A DNA stretch of 64,000 nucleotides from Bombardia bombarda. Lineage: Eukaryota > Ascomycota > Sordariomycetes > Sordariales > Lasiosphaeriaceae. The notes under the pieces are model-generated. The model searched no databases and was not told the origin of the DNA. It was given only the letters and a program-made list of their open reading frames with translations. Positions 36,241 to 47,698 of this stretch are shown piece after piece; within the stretch, counting starts at the first letter, position 1; the number at the start of each line of letters is the position of its first letter. Both the position numbers and the translations under genes were made by a program. Location: contig JAULSR010000002.1 of NCBI GenBank assembly GCA_030512295.1, forward strand, positions 6,262,001 through 6,326,000, read 5' to 3'.

Positions 36241-38695
36241 GCGAGATGCCCAATACCCACTGGCCATGTCACGGCCGCATCATTGTTCTTCGTCAAACGA
36301 AGCTTTCTGTCTATTGTCGAGGCGGACTCGGACAGAAAATCCCGATTTCCCCCTCTACCCATGTCTTTTCTTAACAGCTTGGGGGTCCAAGGGGAGGGCA
36401 GCATGAAATTGGGGGTGATGTGGTCAACCCCCCTTGCTTACTCTGAGTAGGGGTGGTTTGATGTTCACTTACCCGGCCGCTGGGAATCCACCCATGCGGT
36501 GCGCCCCTGTCCAAGCTGCTTTTATTCTGATCCGATCCCGCGGCGGTAGAGATATTGAGGAAGGCTCGTTACTTTAGCGAAGTGTGGTCGCCATGGTGTG
36601 ATGCATGTAATAACGAGGAAGAGAGTGTGTTTGTTTTGGTTTATTAAAAGCGTCGAAAGTTAATATATAATATACCCCCTTGGAGAGATACACCATCATC
36701 CCACATATGGATTGCGCGTTCTCATGGTGTTGAATTGATTGGACGGCCTGCCCGATCGCCTGCAAAACTGCATCGAACCGAACCGTGTTCGAAACTGGGA
36801 GGGATGTGAACGACATTTAGCCTATCTGAGGAAACCCCTATCTCCGAAAGCCTCGAAATACGTATCTATCTACGTACCACTCTTTTCCTATCTTGTGCTT
36901 GTCTACTGTGTATTACATGGCTGGTCTTTTAGATTGGCATCACTATCGATTGCCGCGAGCTCGCCAACCGTTTGGGACGCGGGAAGCGGGATGGCATGTA
37001 TATCCGTCCAAGAAGATCCTCGCGAGGGCTACCCTAGCCGGTGATACAACATCAGATCCGGACCGAAAGAGAAGAAAATCCCCTCTTCCTTTGGTTCCAC
37101 TTCCTCGTTTGCCCTTTCTTCCTGCCGAAGATACGTCCTCCGTCGGCTGCAGCACTCCGTCAGAATAGGATAGCAGATGGGTAGGGTAGGTAAGGAAGTA
37201 ACACGCACCGAAACAACACATCCATGGACCATTTTATGATATTATGAACTACTGACATTCATCTGCTTACTCACACGACGGGAGGATATGGCAGCAGTAC
37301 TCGATGTGAGAACAGTGAATGCACGACATGAACTGATGCAGTCTTCTTCCACGCGAGGCGCGCGCAGCGTGCATATAGAACGAGACAGGTATCACGATAT
37401 ATATCTCATACACGGATGGATGGCGGGCAAGAAAGGCATGAGGTTAGTGAGTATCTACATACATACTACCCAGGTGCCCTGCCAGGGTTGTTTATAAACC
37501 CCTCGGCCAGCCAGAGCCAGTTTCCCGTCGGTTTCTGGACAAGGCGGGCCCGCCAAGAACGGCAGCACCGGGATCGAGTGCCACTGGTATATTGCAAATC
37601 GTCCCGATAACCACCCGTCAGGCAATCTATCAGGAGACAGGTTATATAGCACTCTCCCCTGGCTACCGAACTACTGCAAACACCTCGCTCGCTACCTTAC
37701 CGGCCACGGCAGGAGGGCCGGGACAAACGGCAGGGATAGATAGGTACAGCATTGGGCATACAAGGGCCTGGCCAGCCAATATATCCTTTCTTTTGGGGTC
37801 TTCTTCTTTCGGGCGTCTTTTTCTTCTTCTTCTTCTCGTCTCGAACCACCGCTGCGCGGCTGGCTGTTCTTCATTTATCGGATCGACCCGCGCATGATCT
37901 GGTTTGGTCTGGTCTGGTCCGGCCTCGGGCTGCCAGGCAAGTTTACATCTTTGTACTTGACTGTGACTTAGTGCAACCCCCTCAGGCAACCAATAAAGCA
38001 GCCCAATCTATGACGACGCCCAGTCAAGTCATTGTTCCCCCTACTTCCTCGGTTTTCTTCAATCTTCTTCTTCTGCCGTGGCGAACGAGGGTCGGCCGAA
38101 AGGCTAGCTGTTGGTTTGCTTATGGCGCAGTCTTGTACGACATACCTAAACATGCATACGAAGCTTGCCGTCCACCCGTGAGTATGTCTATGAACTTGAT
38201 CAAGGTATGTATCCCAACTGTGCATATACACATTGTATAACCCGTGTGTGGCGTGAGCAAGCTGCAGGTTGTCCATATAACACTTGCAGATAGAGGAAAA
38301 CAGGTACAAAAGGTGAAAGAGCAAGAAAAGAAAGGAACAAATCACGCAGGTTTGCCTTTTAGCCGGCAGTTGCTTCTAGAGAACAGATACCGCCAACAAT
38401 ACAGTGAGTGAAGACAAACAAGTTCACATAGACATCTCCCCCTGTTGTGTCATGAAGGCCAGCACCGAGTTATATCACCCGAGCCAAACTTATATCAAAA
38501 GTTGTCCCAAGTAGCGAAAGCGACATGCGTCCATGTGATAAAGAAGCAATCGTATTGATTGAACTATCCTAGAATCAACAAGGCCGAGAGCCGCATTGCT
38601 TTGCTCTCCCAAAACCAATGGCACTATACAGAAAGTAGAGTGTTATAAAATATTGTTTCATGAAAAGCCGACCTTTAGGCCAGCCTTGTCTTAGT
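36241..38695. other. Convergent gene-poor region
   Basis: About 2.5 kb lies between the 3' ends of the transporter and the disordered orphan. It has a TTC-rich run near 37797-37845. No supported gene, RNA or repeat is visible. Confidence 0.4.
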
Positions 38696-41418
38696 CTAGC
38701 AAAGTTGTTTTGCTATCGACCTCCTCCGTGCCCGTGAGCTGTCGACCTGCTCTCCAGCCTGGTGGACCTTTCGTCTCTCCGCCGCCGCCCTGCGCCGCCT
38801 CGCCCGCTGGTCATTAACCGCGGCTATCCCATCCTCGCTCAGGTTCTCAAAGGTTTTTAGATCAGCAAGAAACCGGCGCAAGCGCAAGCCTGTCTTGCTG
38901 CGGATCCAAGCATCAAGGTCCTTATCTGCCGATGCTGCACAAATAATCTTCAAGCCCTTGAGAACGTCTCGGTCGGGAATGTTTTCGTCGTCTGCATGAG
39001 TTGACGGGGGTGGAATCTCCTCCTCATTGCTTGTCAGCTTGCTGGGAGGTTTTTGAATGGTGGCGACAGACTCAGACCTCGAAACTTTGGCTAGTCTCGA
39101 GACGGGTATCGAGGGTGTCTCCATTTTGGATGTTGATCTATCGGTAATCATATCGGGATTGCGCTGCACAGCAGCGGCAGCCCCTCCAGCCATCCGCTGA
39201 CGTCGCATTTGAGCAGCTCGCTGGAGTCTCTGAGATGGGGATGGGGCTTTAGAAAGAGATCTTTTGCCTCGATGATGCTGTCGATATTGTGGTTGCTCAG
39301 ACTCAGCTGCGGTCTTATTCTCTTCCATGTCTTCAAGTTTGCGGACGACGTTATCGAGAGCCTTCTCAAAAGACGAAGGTGTACTGATGGCGTGTTTCCA
39401 TGTCTCTGGTAGCTCTGGCTTGCAGCTGTGGTGGGGCTTTGCCACTTTCGAAGGGGCTTGAGTAATGCTGTTATCTTTATTCCGTACTGTCAAGACGTCA
39501 CTGTCTTTATGGCGGGTAGCATGAGTCTTCTGAACTGCTGTCTCCTGGACCGCCATTTCTTGTATCGGGATTTCCTGTACTGTTGTTTCCTGTACTGTTG
39601 TTTCCTGAAAAAGTGTATCCTGAACTGGAGTCTTCGGCTTTTCTGGCGACGGTTCCATCTCCTCAACGATCGTAGTGGGGAGCTGGCGAGCCACGGGACC
39701 CCGACTTGTTTTGCCAGGGATTATGGCTCCATGTCGTATCTGCGAAGGAACTCGAGATACTGGTAGTGCTGGAAGTGATTTTTCAAGCTTATCTACCTGA
39801 ACTGATGAGTTGGTCTGCGAGACCGCCTGACAGACCGTCTGGTCTTTGAGAGAAATTTGTGACAGCAGCCCTTCAGCTTCAAAAATCTGCATGTCGCATT
39901 TCTTCGGTTCTGTGTGCGTCTGTAAGTCCTTGCTGTCTTTATCTGAGAACCAGGTTAGTCAATGTGCAATTTGAAGCTGGAGTGTTATTATTTACTTCCA
40001 ACCTCCTCAGAGCCTGATTGCTGGGCTGAATTCGGCTCAGCTGGAAGAGGCTTATTCGCCAGAAACATGGCCGATGGGCGAGATTTGGCGACTTTTCTTT
40101 CTGTGGGCGGACTCTGCTTGTCTGCCCGCTCCTTTGCTTTCTTTCTTGGGACGTCACTGGCCAGGGCTAAGGACAAGGGGTTCGGTTCCTGAAAATGAAT
40201 GACAGTGTCGTTACTGGACTCCCTGTTGCTTGAGGAAGAACCCTGACCTGAGTCGAGTGCCCCGTCAAATCTAAGGCGGCCGTCTCCTGATGAATCTTTT
40301 CGGGGCGGTATTCGTTTCCTCGTTTGTGGAGCCTTTTGATCCGCAGACGTGACTGCAAGTCCGGCTGCTTGAAATTGTTGCCAGTATGGTAAGAGCTCTT
40401 GCACTGTTCTCACAGAAACATGCGTTTGTGCCTCACTGACTGTTGGGGTAGAGACGGGGACTTGCCCAGCTATCGCTTTGACCTTGGCAAAATCTTGTAG
40501 CTCTCTCGTAAACTTATTAAGCATCCTCGTCTGGCTGAAAGATCTGGATTGAAAGTTGCCTTCCGCAGGCGATAGAATATCTCCTACGGGCTGTGAAAGA
40601 GGCGGTTGGCTTTCGCAAGGGAGCAAGGATGATAACTGCTGTTGTTGAGATAAGCTTCTCCGGACTGATTCTGAGTTCACTGGATTTGCTAGGGTTGGTT
40701 GTTCCACACTCGGGGGCCTTTGACGGCTCGCTGGCCTTGGAAATACCGAGTAACGAGCGGGTGCTGGACCTGATGGAACAGGACGTCTTCTGATAGTAAA
40801 TTGTGCTTCCGGGACGGCATCGTTGAATCGCGGCTTCTCTATAAAAGGGCCATTAGGGCGAATGTATCCAGCTGCAGCTCTTTGGTGCTGTATGTTCATA
40901 GCTCCAGGCTTTTGCGGAGATGGGATAGGAGATCTCGGGAGCTCTCCCCAGTATGGGCGATGCTCTGCAAGCCGCCTCACAGATTGGCGGGCCTCATCGC
41001 GAAAGTCTGTTTTGGATGGTGGTGGTGCGCGACGACGGCGGGAGGGACTGCCCAGGCAGCGACTATCTTCTTGTGAAAAAGACGCGTCGTGTTTAATAAA
41101 GGGCGGATAAGGACCGTTATCTTTGCTGTGCTTGACAGTGTTTCTGATATCAACTTCCTCCCACGTGTCGTTCTTGGCAGGCACATTAACAACGACAGCA
41201 AGTGGAATGTCCCGGGTTTCATCATGTCTCGACTGGCGCGATAACCTTTCCGCTGTCTCTGTCGCCGTCGCCGTCCTAGCCTTGGTGGCGCCGCCTAAAT
41301 TCCGGCTGCCAGACGAGTGGGTAAAGGAAACGTGAGTCCTGCTGCGGCGCTTGCGATGAACCAGAGCGCGCTGTGCCCGACGCAATTTCTGCAGAGACTC
41401 GCTAAGCGGCTTCTGCAT
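38696..41418 (-). CDS. Large disordered orphan protein with a C-terminal helical segment
   Basis: Two exons, 41418-39996 and 39942-38696, join in phase across a 53-nt intron (branch TGACTAAC, acceptor TCTCAG) and give 889 residues. The frame stays open upstream to 41526, where a CTTAG acceptor-like site follows a stop, so a further 5' exon is likely and the true start is unresolved. Most of the protein is basic, Ser/Pro/Arg-rich and probably disordered. A run of VQET/IQEM-type pentapeptides lies near 39540-39620. The last 90 residues look folded and helical (DVLKGLKIICAASADKDLD, IRSKTGLRLRRFLADLKTF), followed by an Arg-rich tail. I do not recognise the family. The C-terminal segment is the best candidate for the conserved part. 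A cytoskeletal or nuclear role is possible but unsupported. Confidence 0.72.
39540..39620 (-). repeat. In-frame 15-bp tandem repeats
   Basis: About five imperfect copies of a 15-bp unit (TCCTGTACTGTTGTT on the plus strand) encode repeated ETTVQ-type pentapeptides in the disordered orphan. Two adjacent copies are identical. Confidence 0.8.
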
Positions 41419-41876
41419 CACCTCCTCGGCAGCACGGTGGGCAAGGCTGGGACTGGCAACATTAGGATCAACTGGGGTGGCCGGAGAAGCAATTCTGACT
41501 TTTGGTCGACGGTGCGGACTTCCTTTCTAAGCTAAGTTAAATGCAGGCATCGTCCATTATATTCCAAAAAAAAAAAAACGATGTCGGTTCCAAAAAAAAA
41601 AAAAAAAAAAAAAGACGGGGAATTTTCCCGTGGTATGGCTGCTGGGAGCTGGGGTTGCGGTAGGATCGGGGCGGCGAGGTGGAAGAGGGTGAAAAGAGAG
41701 GGAGAAGATTTCGTGATGGAATGGAGGCAGTCTCAGACGCCAAAACACGAGCAGCACCGAGGAAGGAAGCAAGGCCAAGGGCTGTCCAAGGGAATGGCTG
41801 TCCCGGGCAGGCGGTAGCGGCAATTTCCTTCACATTCCCACCCATTCTCTACTATTGAGGAAGGAGCAGATGGGAA
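41419..41876. other. Intergenic region with long A-runs
   Basis: The region upstream of the disordered orphan contains two A-runs at about 41567-41577 and 41594-41613. They read as poly-Phe in a minus-strand frame (41537-41845), which I do not accept as coding. A 5' exon of the orphan may lie here. Confidence 0.4.
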
Positions 41877-42172
41877 TTAATGAATGTTCTTGACGCCAGG
41901 CGAAGAATACATTTCCAGCTGACGACGGCCTTTGCGCAGTAGGAATTCAACCGCGGCAAAGTCTCGCTTCTCGATCCCCATGTTCTTGTCAAACTCGTTC
42001 CTATCAAAAGTCATGAGCAATGTGGTCGAGCACGAAGCATGGATGGCAGTTGAGCTTCATACCGAGCAAATGATTTGAAGTGCTGCCGTGCTGTATCCGG
42101 CTTTTTCCGACATTCACGAAGGCATTGCCTATAAAGACTGAGCACCTCCTTCTGGAGACCGGATAGACGCAT
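41877..42172 (-). CDS. sdh6: SDHAF1-type LYR assembly factor of succinate dehydrogenase
   Basis: Two exons, 42172-42063 and 42000-41877, join at FAR-NEFDKN and give 77 residues. The start MRLSGLQKEVLSLYRQCLRE carries the LYR motif at residues 13-15, and DFAAVEFLLRKGRRQLEMY is the second conserved helix. Family members (SDHAF1/Sdh6) act in the mitochondrial matrix: the LYR motif engages the HSC20-ISCU cluster transfer machinery and the protein helps insert and protect Fe-S clusters of the SDH iron-sulfur subunit. The length matches the family. The 62-nt intron has donor GTATGA and acceptor GATAG. The gene is head-to-head with an FAH-family gene 631 bp away. Confidence 0.92.
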
Positions 42173-42803
42173 TATGGAGATGAGGCGAGACGTGATATTA
42201 AGTGTCGAGCTTCGAGAGAAAGCACTTTGAAATAGGGGAGAAAATAGCCAATGACGCAGGCCCAAGCACGCGTCGTGAACCCCGGCACCCAATGGGAATG
42301 GGCTTAGGGTTAGCTGCGCTAATGACCAGGACCCACCATCATTGAATACATAGGTAGGTACGTTCTTGCCGCTCCAACGGTTCCATGCACATCACGTAAT
42401 ACGAAGTAGGTACAGAACCTGAAATCGGGAGCAAATTGATGAATCAATTGTTGATGAATCAATTGCATCCCTGTTGAATAAGTAAAACTGCATGAAATTT
42501 CTACATCTGTTTCTGGTAGTATTTATATTGCCTTCAGTTATCTACGAAGACCAAACGCCCTTTTGCACCCCGTTGGGTTACACAGCTGCCGTGTCACGTC
42601 AACTGCAAACCCGATCTAGGCAACTGATTCCGGAGTTACGGAATCCCCGTAGCACCAATATCGGACAATGACCCGGGGGGTCTTTTGGAGGGGAAAAGGA
42701 AAGGGCGGATTGATTGCAAGATAGCGCTCTCAACACCATGACCTAGCCTTGGCAACTATTGACTCAAGTAATATCAAGCTATTTCAATACATCCACACAC
42801 ACA
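42173..42803. promoter_or_regulatory. Divergent promoter (SDHAF1-type / FAH-family)
   Basis: A 631-bp region is shared by two divergent genes with mitochondrial links. It contains two direct copies of TTGATGAATCAATTG at about 42436-42450 and 42452-42466. The unit is itself near-palindromic (ATTGAT-G-AATCAAT-like). Confidence 0.5.
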
Positions 42804-43970
42804 ATGCCTGCCTTTTCGGTGAGTTCAAGGTACTCCATTCTACTTTAGGTACATTGGATATCTCGTAACTCATTTTCTTGGCCATGCTTGATAGCGACTT
42901 GTCCGGTTCCTGGCTCGGGATGGGCGCACTTACTACGGCGATGCCATCCTGCCCCGGGGCGTCACGGACATCAGCAAGGCGAAGCAGGCGCGCATCGTCA
43001 AGGGCGACATCTTCGGTAGCCACGATGTGACAGACCAGGTTGCCGACATCCGCCTCCTGCTGGCCCCTCTGGCTCCCGAAGATGTGCGCACCGTCCGCTG
43101 TCTCGGCCTCAATTATGCGGCGCATGCGAGGGAGGTGAGTGAACATCTCGAACGAGAAGCAAAATATCACTCAATGCGAAATACTGACGCTTCAGCATCA
43201 AAATCAAGGCCAAAATGGCCATCCCGCGGAATCCCGTCTTGTTTGTAAGCGTTCCCTCCGCCCCGCCGTCCATATGGCACGACAAGCTTGCAGCATACGC
43301 CACTAACATATCCACCCTCCCACAAGTACAAACCAGCCACGTCGCTCACAGGCCCGACGGATCCCATCCCGGTTCATCGCCTTGCACAGGAGGGGACCGG
43401 ACTGGACTACGAATGCGAGCTCGTGGCCATTATCGGCAAGAAATGCGTCGACGTGCCTGAGTCGCAGGCCCTGGACTACGTCCTGGGCTATGCCGTCGGC
43501 AACGACATTTCGCATCGCGATTGGCAGCTCAAGGGCGGCGGCGGCCAGTGGTCTCTCGGAAAGGGCTTTGACGGCTGGGCTCCCTACGGTCCTGGCATTG
43601 TCAGCAGCAGCTTGATCAAGGACCCGCAGACGCTCAAGATCTACACCAAGCTGAACGGCAAGGTGATGCAGGAGAGCAGCACGAGCGACATGATCTTCAA
43701 CGTCAAGCAGACCATTGCTTTCCTGAGCCAGGGCACCACTCTGCTGCCCGGAGACGTCATCTTCACCGGAACGTGAGTGGAAAAGTCCGATGCAAGTTTC
43801 GAAGCATCTGTCACTATCGCTAACGGATTGATAGGCCCCAGGGAGTCGGCATGGGTCGTGACCCACAGCTTTGGCTGAAGGACGGCGATGTTGTTGAGGT
43901 CGGGCTTGAGCAGGTCGGGACGTGCACCAACAAGGTCGAGTTCGACACCAAGTCGAGCTCTAAGCTCTGA
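42804..43970 (+). CDS. FAH-family hydrolase/tautomerase (FAHD1/FAHD2-like)
   Basis: Five exons, 42804-42818, 42895-43134, 43209-43244, 43327-43772 and 43835-43970, close to 290 residues. Exon 1 has five codons and exon 3 only twelve (AKMAIPRNPVLF). The fumarylacetoacetate hydrolase fold is clear: LGLNYAAHARE, VLFYKPATSL, the metal ligands E126 and E128 in DYECELVAIIGKK and D157 in GYAVGNDISHRDWQ, then TGTPQGVGMGRDP. Relatives act on small oxo-acids (acylpyruvates, oxaloacetate) and include the mitochondrial oxaloacetate decarboxylase/tautomerase group. The start MPAFSRLVRFLARDGR is basic and could help mitochondrial import, but it is also the usual family start, so location is open. The acceptor of exon 3 is AATCAAG, chosen because the upstream TTCAG would shift the frame. 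Confidence 0.92.
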
Positions 43971-45470
43971 GGCTGTGACGGCTGTCTTGTTTATCTTCTC
44001 GCTGAGGTAGCTGAAAGCGCTCTACAGATGCATTCGCTTTCAGTCGCCCACAACAGAAACTTGATCGTGCCAAAGGTGATAGCTAAGTAGGCAGGCAGGT
44101 AGCCTGGAAGTTAGACGCCTTATCGATGAAATGAATCCAGCTTTATAAAGCAGAGTGACGTGATCGCCAGGCTTTCCCAACCTAGTGATCGGTCAATGGG
44201 GCTGGCCTGGGAGGATCCTCCCCAATTCAATGACAATCCACCCGCATGTCAAGATTACTTACTAACCTAAGGCATACATTCATTTTATAGATCTACAGCA
44301 ACTAACCGTCAAAGGTCTGCAGCGCGACGTTTTTGCCGCGACTGGGAGGTCGCCGGCTATTTGGATGGCTCGGGTGGTCATTCGGCACGCCCCCTCAAGT
44401 TGCACTGCCTCGAGCTAGCCAGTGTTGTGAACCACATTCGCACACTCAGCCTCGGCCGTTGACCTGAATCTCACCCAGCATGGAAAAGAAGGCCTTTGAG
44501 AGGCAGTCAGGCCAGGCAGATCGATGCAATCCACCCACTTTTTAAATCAAACTTGAAAGAAGCCTCCGAGCCAGTTACCAACGTTGGTTTCCAACCCCAT
44601 CCCACCCCATCAATGAAGCATCATTGGCTTCCCCAACTTGGGTTGAAACAAATACAAGTGTTTGTGAGCCACAGCACAGCACAGCACAATACAACACAGC
44701 ATACGTACCTAAACAAACACAGCACGACTTATAAGGCCCGACGGGGCATACTTATCTACTGTCGACCCCCCGCTGCTATCTGTAAGTAGAGTTGGCCATG
44801 TACAAACATACATGGGTAAGGTACTAGTTCTAGTACCCCCGAGACAGCCTCGGTGAAGGTGTAGCTTGACAAGTGAGAGAGAGAGAGAGACAGCCCCCTG
44901 GGGTCCATGGGCTGTTTGTCTCTGAACACCTAGAATAGTACCTTATCTGGGTACTAGCAATACCTCGAGAAAACGCAAGAATGCCTGACATGAGGCTCAG
45001 ACATATGTACCTTGCCTAGCAAGGTAAGTAGCTAAACTTCAGCTCCTCTTGTCAACAACACATCCCAAGTCCGATATCCATCTTCTTTTGGATTGTTTTC
45101 CTCTTCCGTTTTATACCTTTCAAAGCAGCCAGCGTCGCAATTTCCCCAAACTTCAATATTGATGTTCAAACACTCTCTACCACGTACCAGTTGAGCAAAT
45201 CCCACACAGCGAGCACTCACTGTCTTCGCGTGGCCTATATCCCGTTTTTCACCACCCCGAAGGGATAAGCTGGCAGGACCCGATCACCGCGACCCCTGGA
45301 AGCGAACGTTTGCCAGGGGAGAAAAGCTTCAACCGCTCTTCCTAGTTGAACAAAGTCGAGCACACAACCCAAAGCAGGGGGGAAATCCGGTGGCTCCGAA
45401 CCGACCAGCAGTCACATACAGTCTTACACATCACACTCGCCACATACCCAAGCACAAGCACACCCAAAAG
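43971..45470. other. Intergenic region with simple repeats
   Basis: About 1.5 kb lies between two plus-strand genes. It holds a CACAG pentanucleotide run at about 44673-44700, a GA run at about 44874-44890 and an 8-bp inverted repeat GGTACTAG-TT-CTAGTACC at 44820-44837. No gene is supported. Confidence 0.5.
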
Positions 45471-47698
45471 ATGGCTACAGTAGCTATGACACCAGCACAG
45501 CAGGTGCCAGCCATAACAACAACAACTCCGGACCCCAGCCCATCACCAACAGACAGTAAATCGGCCTCAAAGCGCAAGTTTGTCGCCGCCACCGTCTCGA
45601 TCGAAGACGAAGACCAGGAAGAAGTGGACCTCTCACAATACCCACCCCCGGAGACGTTGAATAACATACCTGGCAACAATCCCGAGCCCATCCGGCTCGT
45701 GGCCAAGGCAGCACTCAGAAACATAATAGAACAAGTTGCCGTCGAGAAGAGCAGAATCGAGGAGGAGGCAGCTGCCCGCTTGTTGGTAGAAGAAGAAGAA
45801 GAAGAAGAAGAAGAAGAGGCCAGAAAGGACAAAGGCAAGGCCAAGGCAGAAGACACCGACAGTTCGGCATCATGGCATGATGCTCTCGAGGCTCAGACCA
45901 GAGAACAAGAACAGCCCACCCAACAGGGACTGGAACCAGACAAGGCTACTACGACTACGAATACCCCGAAGCGTTCCCGGTTTGGCCTTTGGCGTATTCT
46001 GCACCACATCGTAGAGAAGGGCGAGAGCAGTGGCAGCGCCAGTGGCAGCAGCAACGAAACAGCCGTGGCTGAATCATTGCATATCCACAAGGTGTCAAGC
46101 GCCGGCGCATCGTCATCCGGCAGCGATCCTGATGCCGTCGCTTCCGGTACTTTTACGCAATTCTATCACAAACATCTCAGATCGACCTCGGACGCGGACG
46201 GGACCGTCGAGACTGTGTAAGCAGAGAGCAAAGAACAGACAAAAGAAACTCACTCATCATATCACTGACACTCTTGTCCCAGCGAATGCGTCTCCTGCCT
46301 AGACGACGACGTCCCCTCCAAAGACAGCATCAAGCTGCCCTGCCACCACTACTGCAAGCCCTGCTTCCGCCGCCTCATCACCACCGCCCTCGAGAACGAA
46401 GCCCAGTGGCCGCCCAAGTGCTGCCTCACCCCGATCCCCTACCGCACGACCGCCAAGAACATCGCCGGCGACCTCCTCAAGCAGTACAAGAAGAAAGACG
46501 AAGAGTTCAAGATCCCCGTCGAGAACCGCATCTACTGCAGCGAGCCCGACTGCGGCGAGTGGATCCGCAAGGTCGACAAGGCGCGCAAGAGGGCGCGCTG
46601 CTCGCGCGGGCACACCATGTGCGTCATGTGCCGCCAGCCGCCGCACCCCGGCGACAGCGCCTGCCCGCGGGACCTCGACCAGCAGCTGGCGGACCGGCTG
46701 GCCGGGGAGGAGGGCTGGCGGAGGTGTATCAGCTGCACGGTGCTGGTAGAGCACCGCGAGGCGTGCCAGCACATGACGTGCCGGTGCGGGGCGCAGTTCT
46801 GCTACGTGTGCGGATTGTTGTGGAGGACGTGCGCGTGCACCATGGAGCAGCTGGCGGCCATCAAGACGGCGGCGGCCGCGCGGCGGGCCGAGCGCGAGGC
46901 GCGCCAGGCTGAGGAGGACGCGTGGCTGCGCGCGGCGCTGGAGCAGATCGAGCGGCTCGAGGCGGAGGACCGGCGCCGGGAGGAGGAGGCGCGGGCCGCG
47001 GAGGAGGCGAGGCTGGAGGAGCTGAGGAGGAGGGAGGAGAGGGTGCGGGTGCGGAGGGAGGAGGAGAGGCGGGCGGAGATGGAGAGGAAGTATCAGGAGC
47101 TGTGGGGGGCGCTGGTGGAGCTGGATGATGTGCAGCGGTTTATGTTGGGGTATGAGCAGGATGGGGAGAGGGAGAGGAGGGTGGCGAAGGGGGTGAGGAA
47201 GGTGGAGGAGTTGGGGAGGAGGCAGGAGGTCGAGGGGGGGAGATTAGGGCTGAGGCGGCGAGGAGGGTTGAGGAGAGGGAGAGGGAGTGGGAGAGGGAGG
47301 CGAGGATACGGACGGGGAGGGAGAAGCAGCTGGAGGAGGGGTATGCAAAGGCGTTGAATGTGTTTTGGGCGGGCAAGCCGGGGGGAAGAGAGCGTGTTGA
47401 TATGGCGTTGAAGGCATATATGGAGAAGAACGATGCTAGGTTGGACGTGTGGGAGAAGATGAAGGACGATGATTTAACTAAGGTACGTTATTTAGAGGAA
47501 GATGAATTGGCGGTGCGCGAAGAGCTCATGGAGGCTATGCGCAAGAGGCAGGAAGACGCGATGGCGGCGGAGGAGGAAGAGATGAGGAGGAGGCATGTGG
47601 CTGAGACGAGGTGGTTTGACCTGGTCGTTGCTGAGCGCACAAGGCTGCTGGCCGAGATGGAGACGGTCGAGAGGGAGAGTGGTGAGGGGGCTGGTTGA
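45471..47698 (+). CDS. RBR-type E3 ubiquitin ligase, frame broken at a G7 run
   Basis: Exon 1 is 45471-46216 and exon 2 starts at 46283. The RBR (RING1-IBR-RING2) supradomain begins right at the join: RING1 ECVSCLDD...PCHHYCKPC, an IBR-like zinc region (CSEPDCGEWI, CSRGHTMCVMCRQPPH), and RING2 CISCTVLVEHREACQHMTC with the acceptor Cys near residue 410, then CRCGAQFCYVCG. A long charged coiled coil follows. The N-terminal part is acidic with a Glu run (about 45789-45818). RBR ligases pass ubiquitin through a Cys in RING2, like HECT enzymes. As written, the frame ends at 47357 after a nonsense-like Arg/Gly stretch. From 47240 the +2 frame continues the coiled coil to a stop at 47698. One extra G in the G7 run at 47234-47240 would make the whole frame divisible (about 720 residues). 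Confidence 0.85.

Noticed and set aside
41537..41845. 102-codon minus-strand frame with poly-Phe
   Set aside because: The Phe runs come from A-runs on the other strand; it is likely non-coding upstream sequence.
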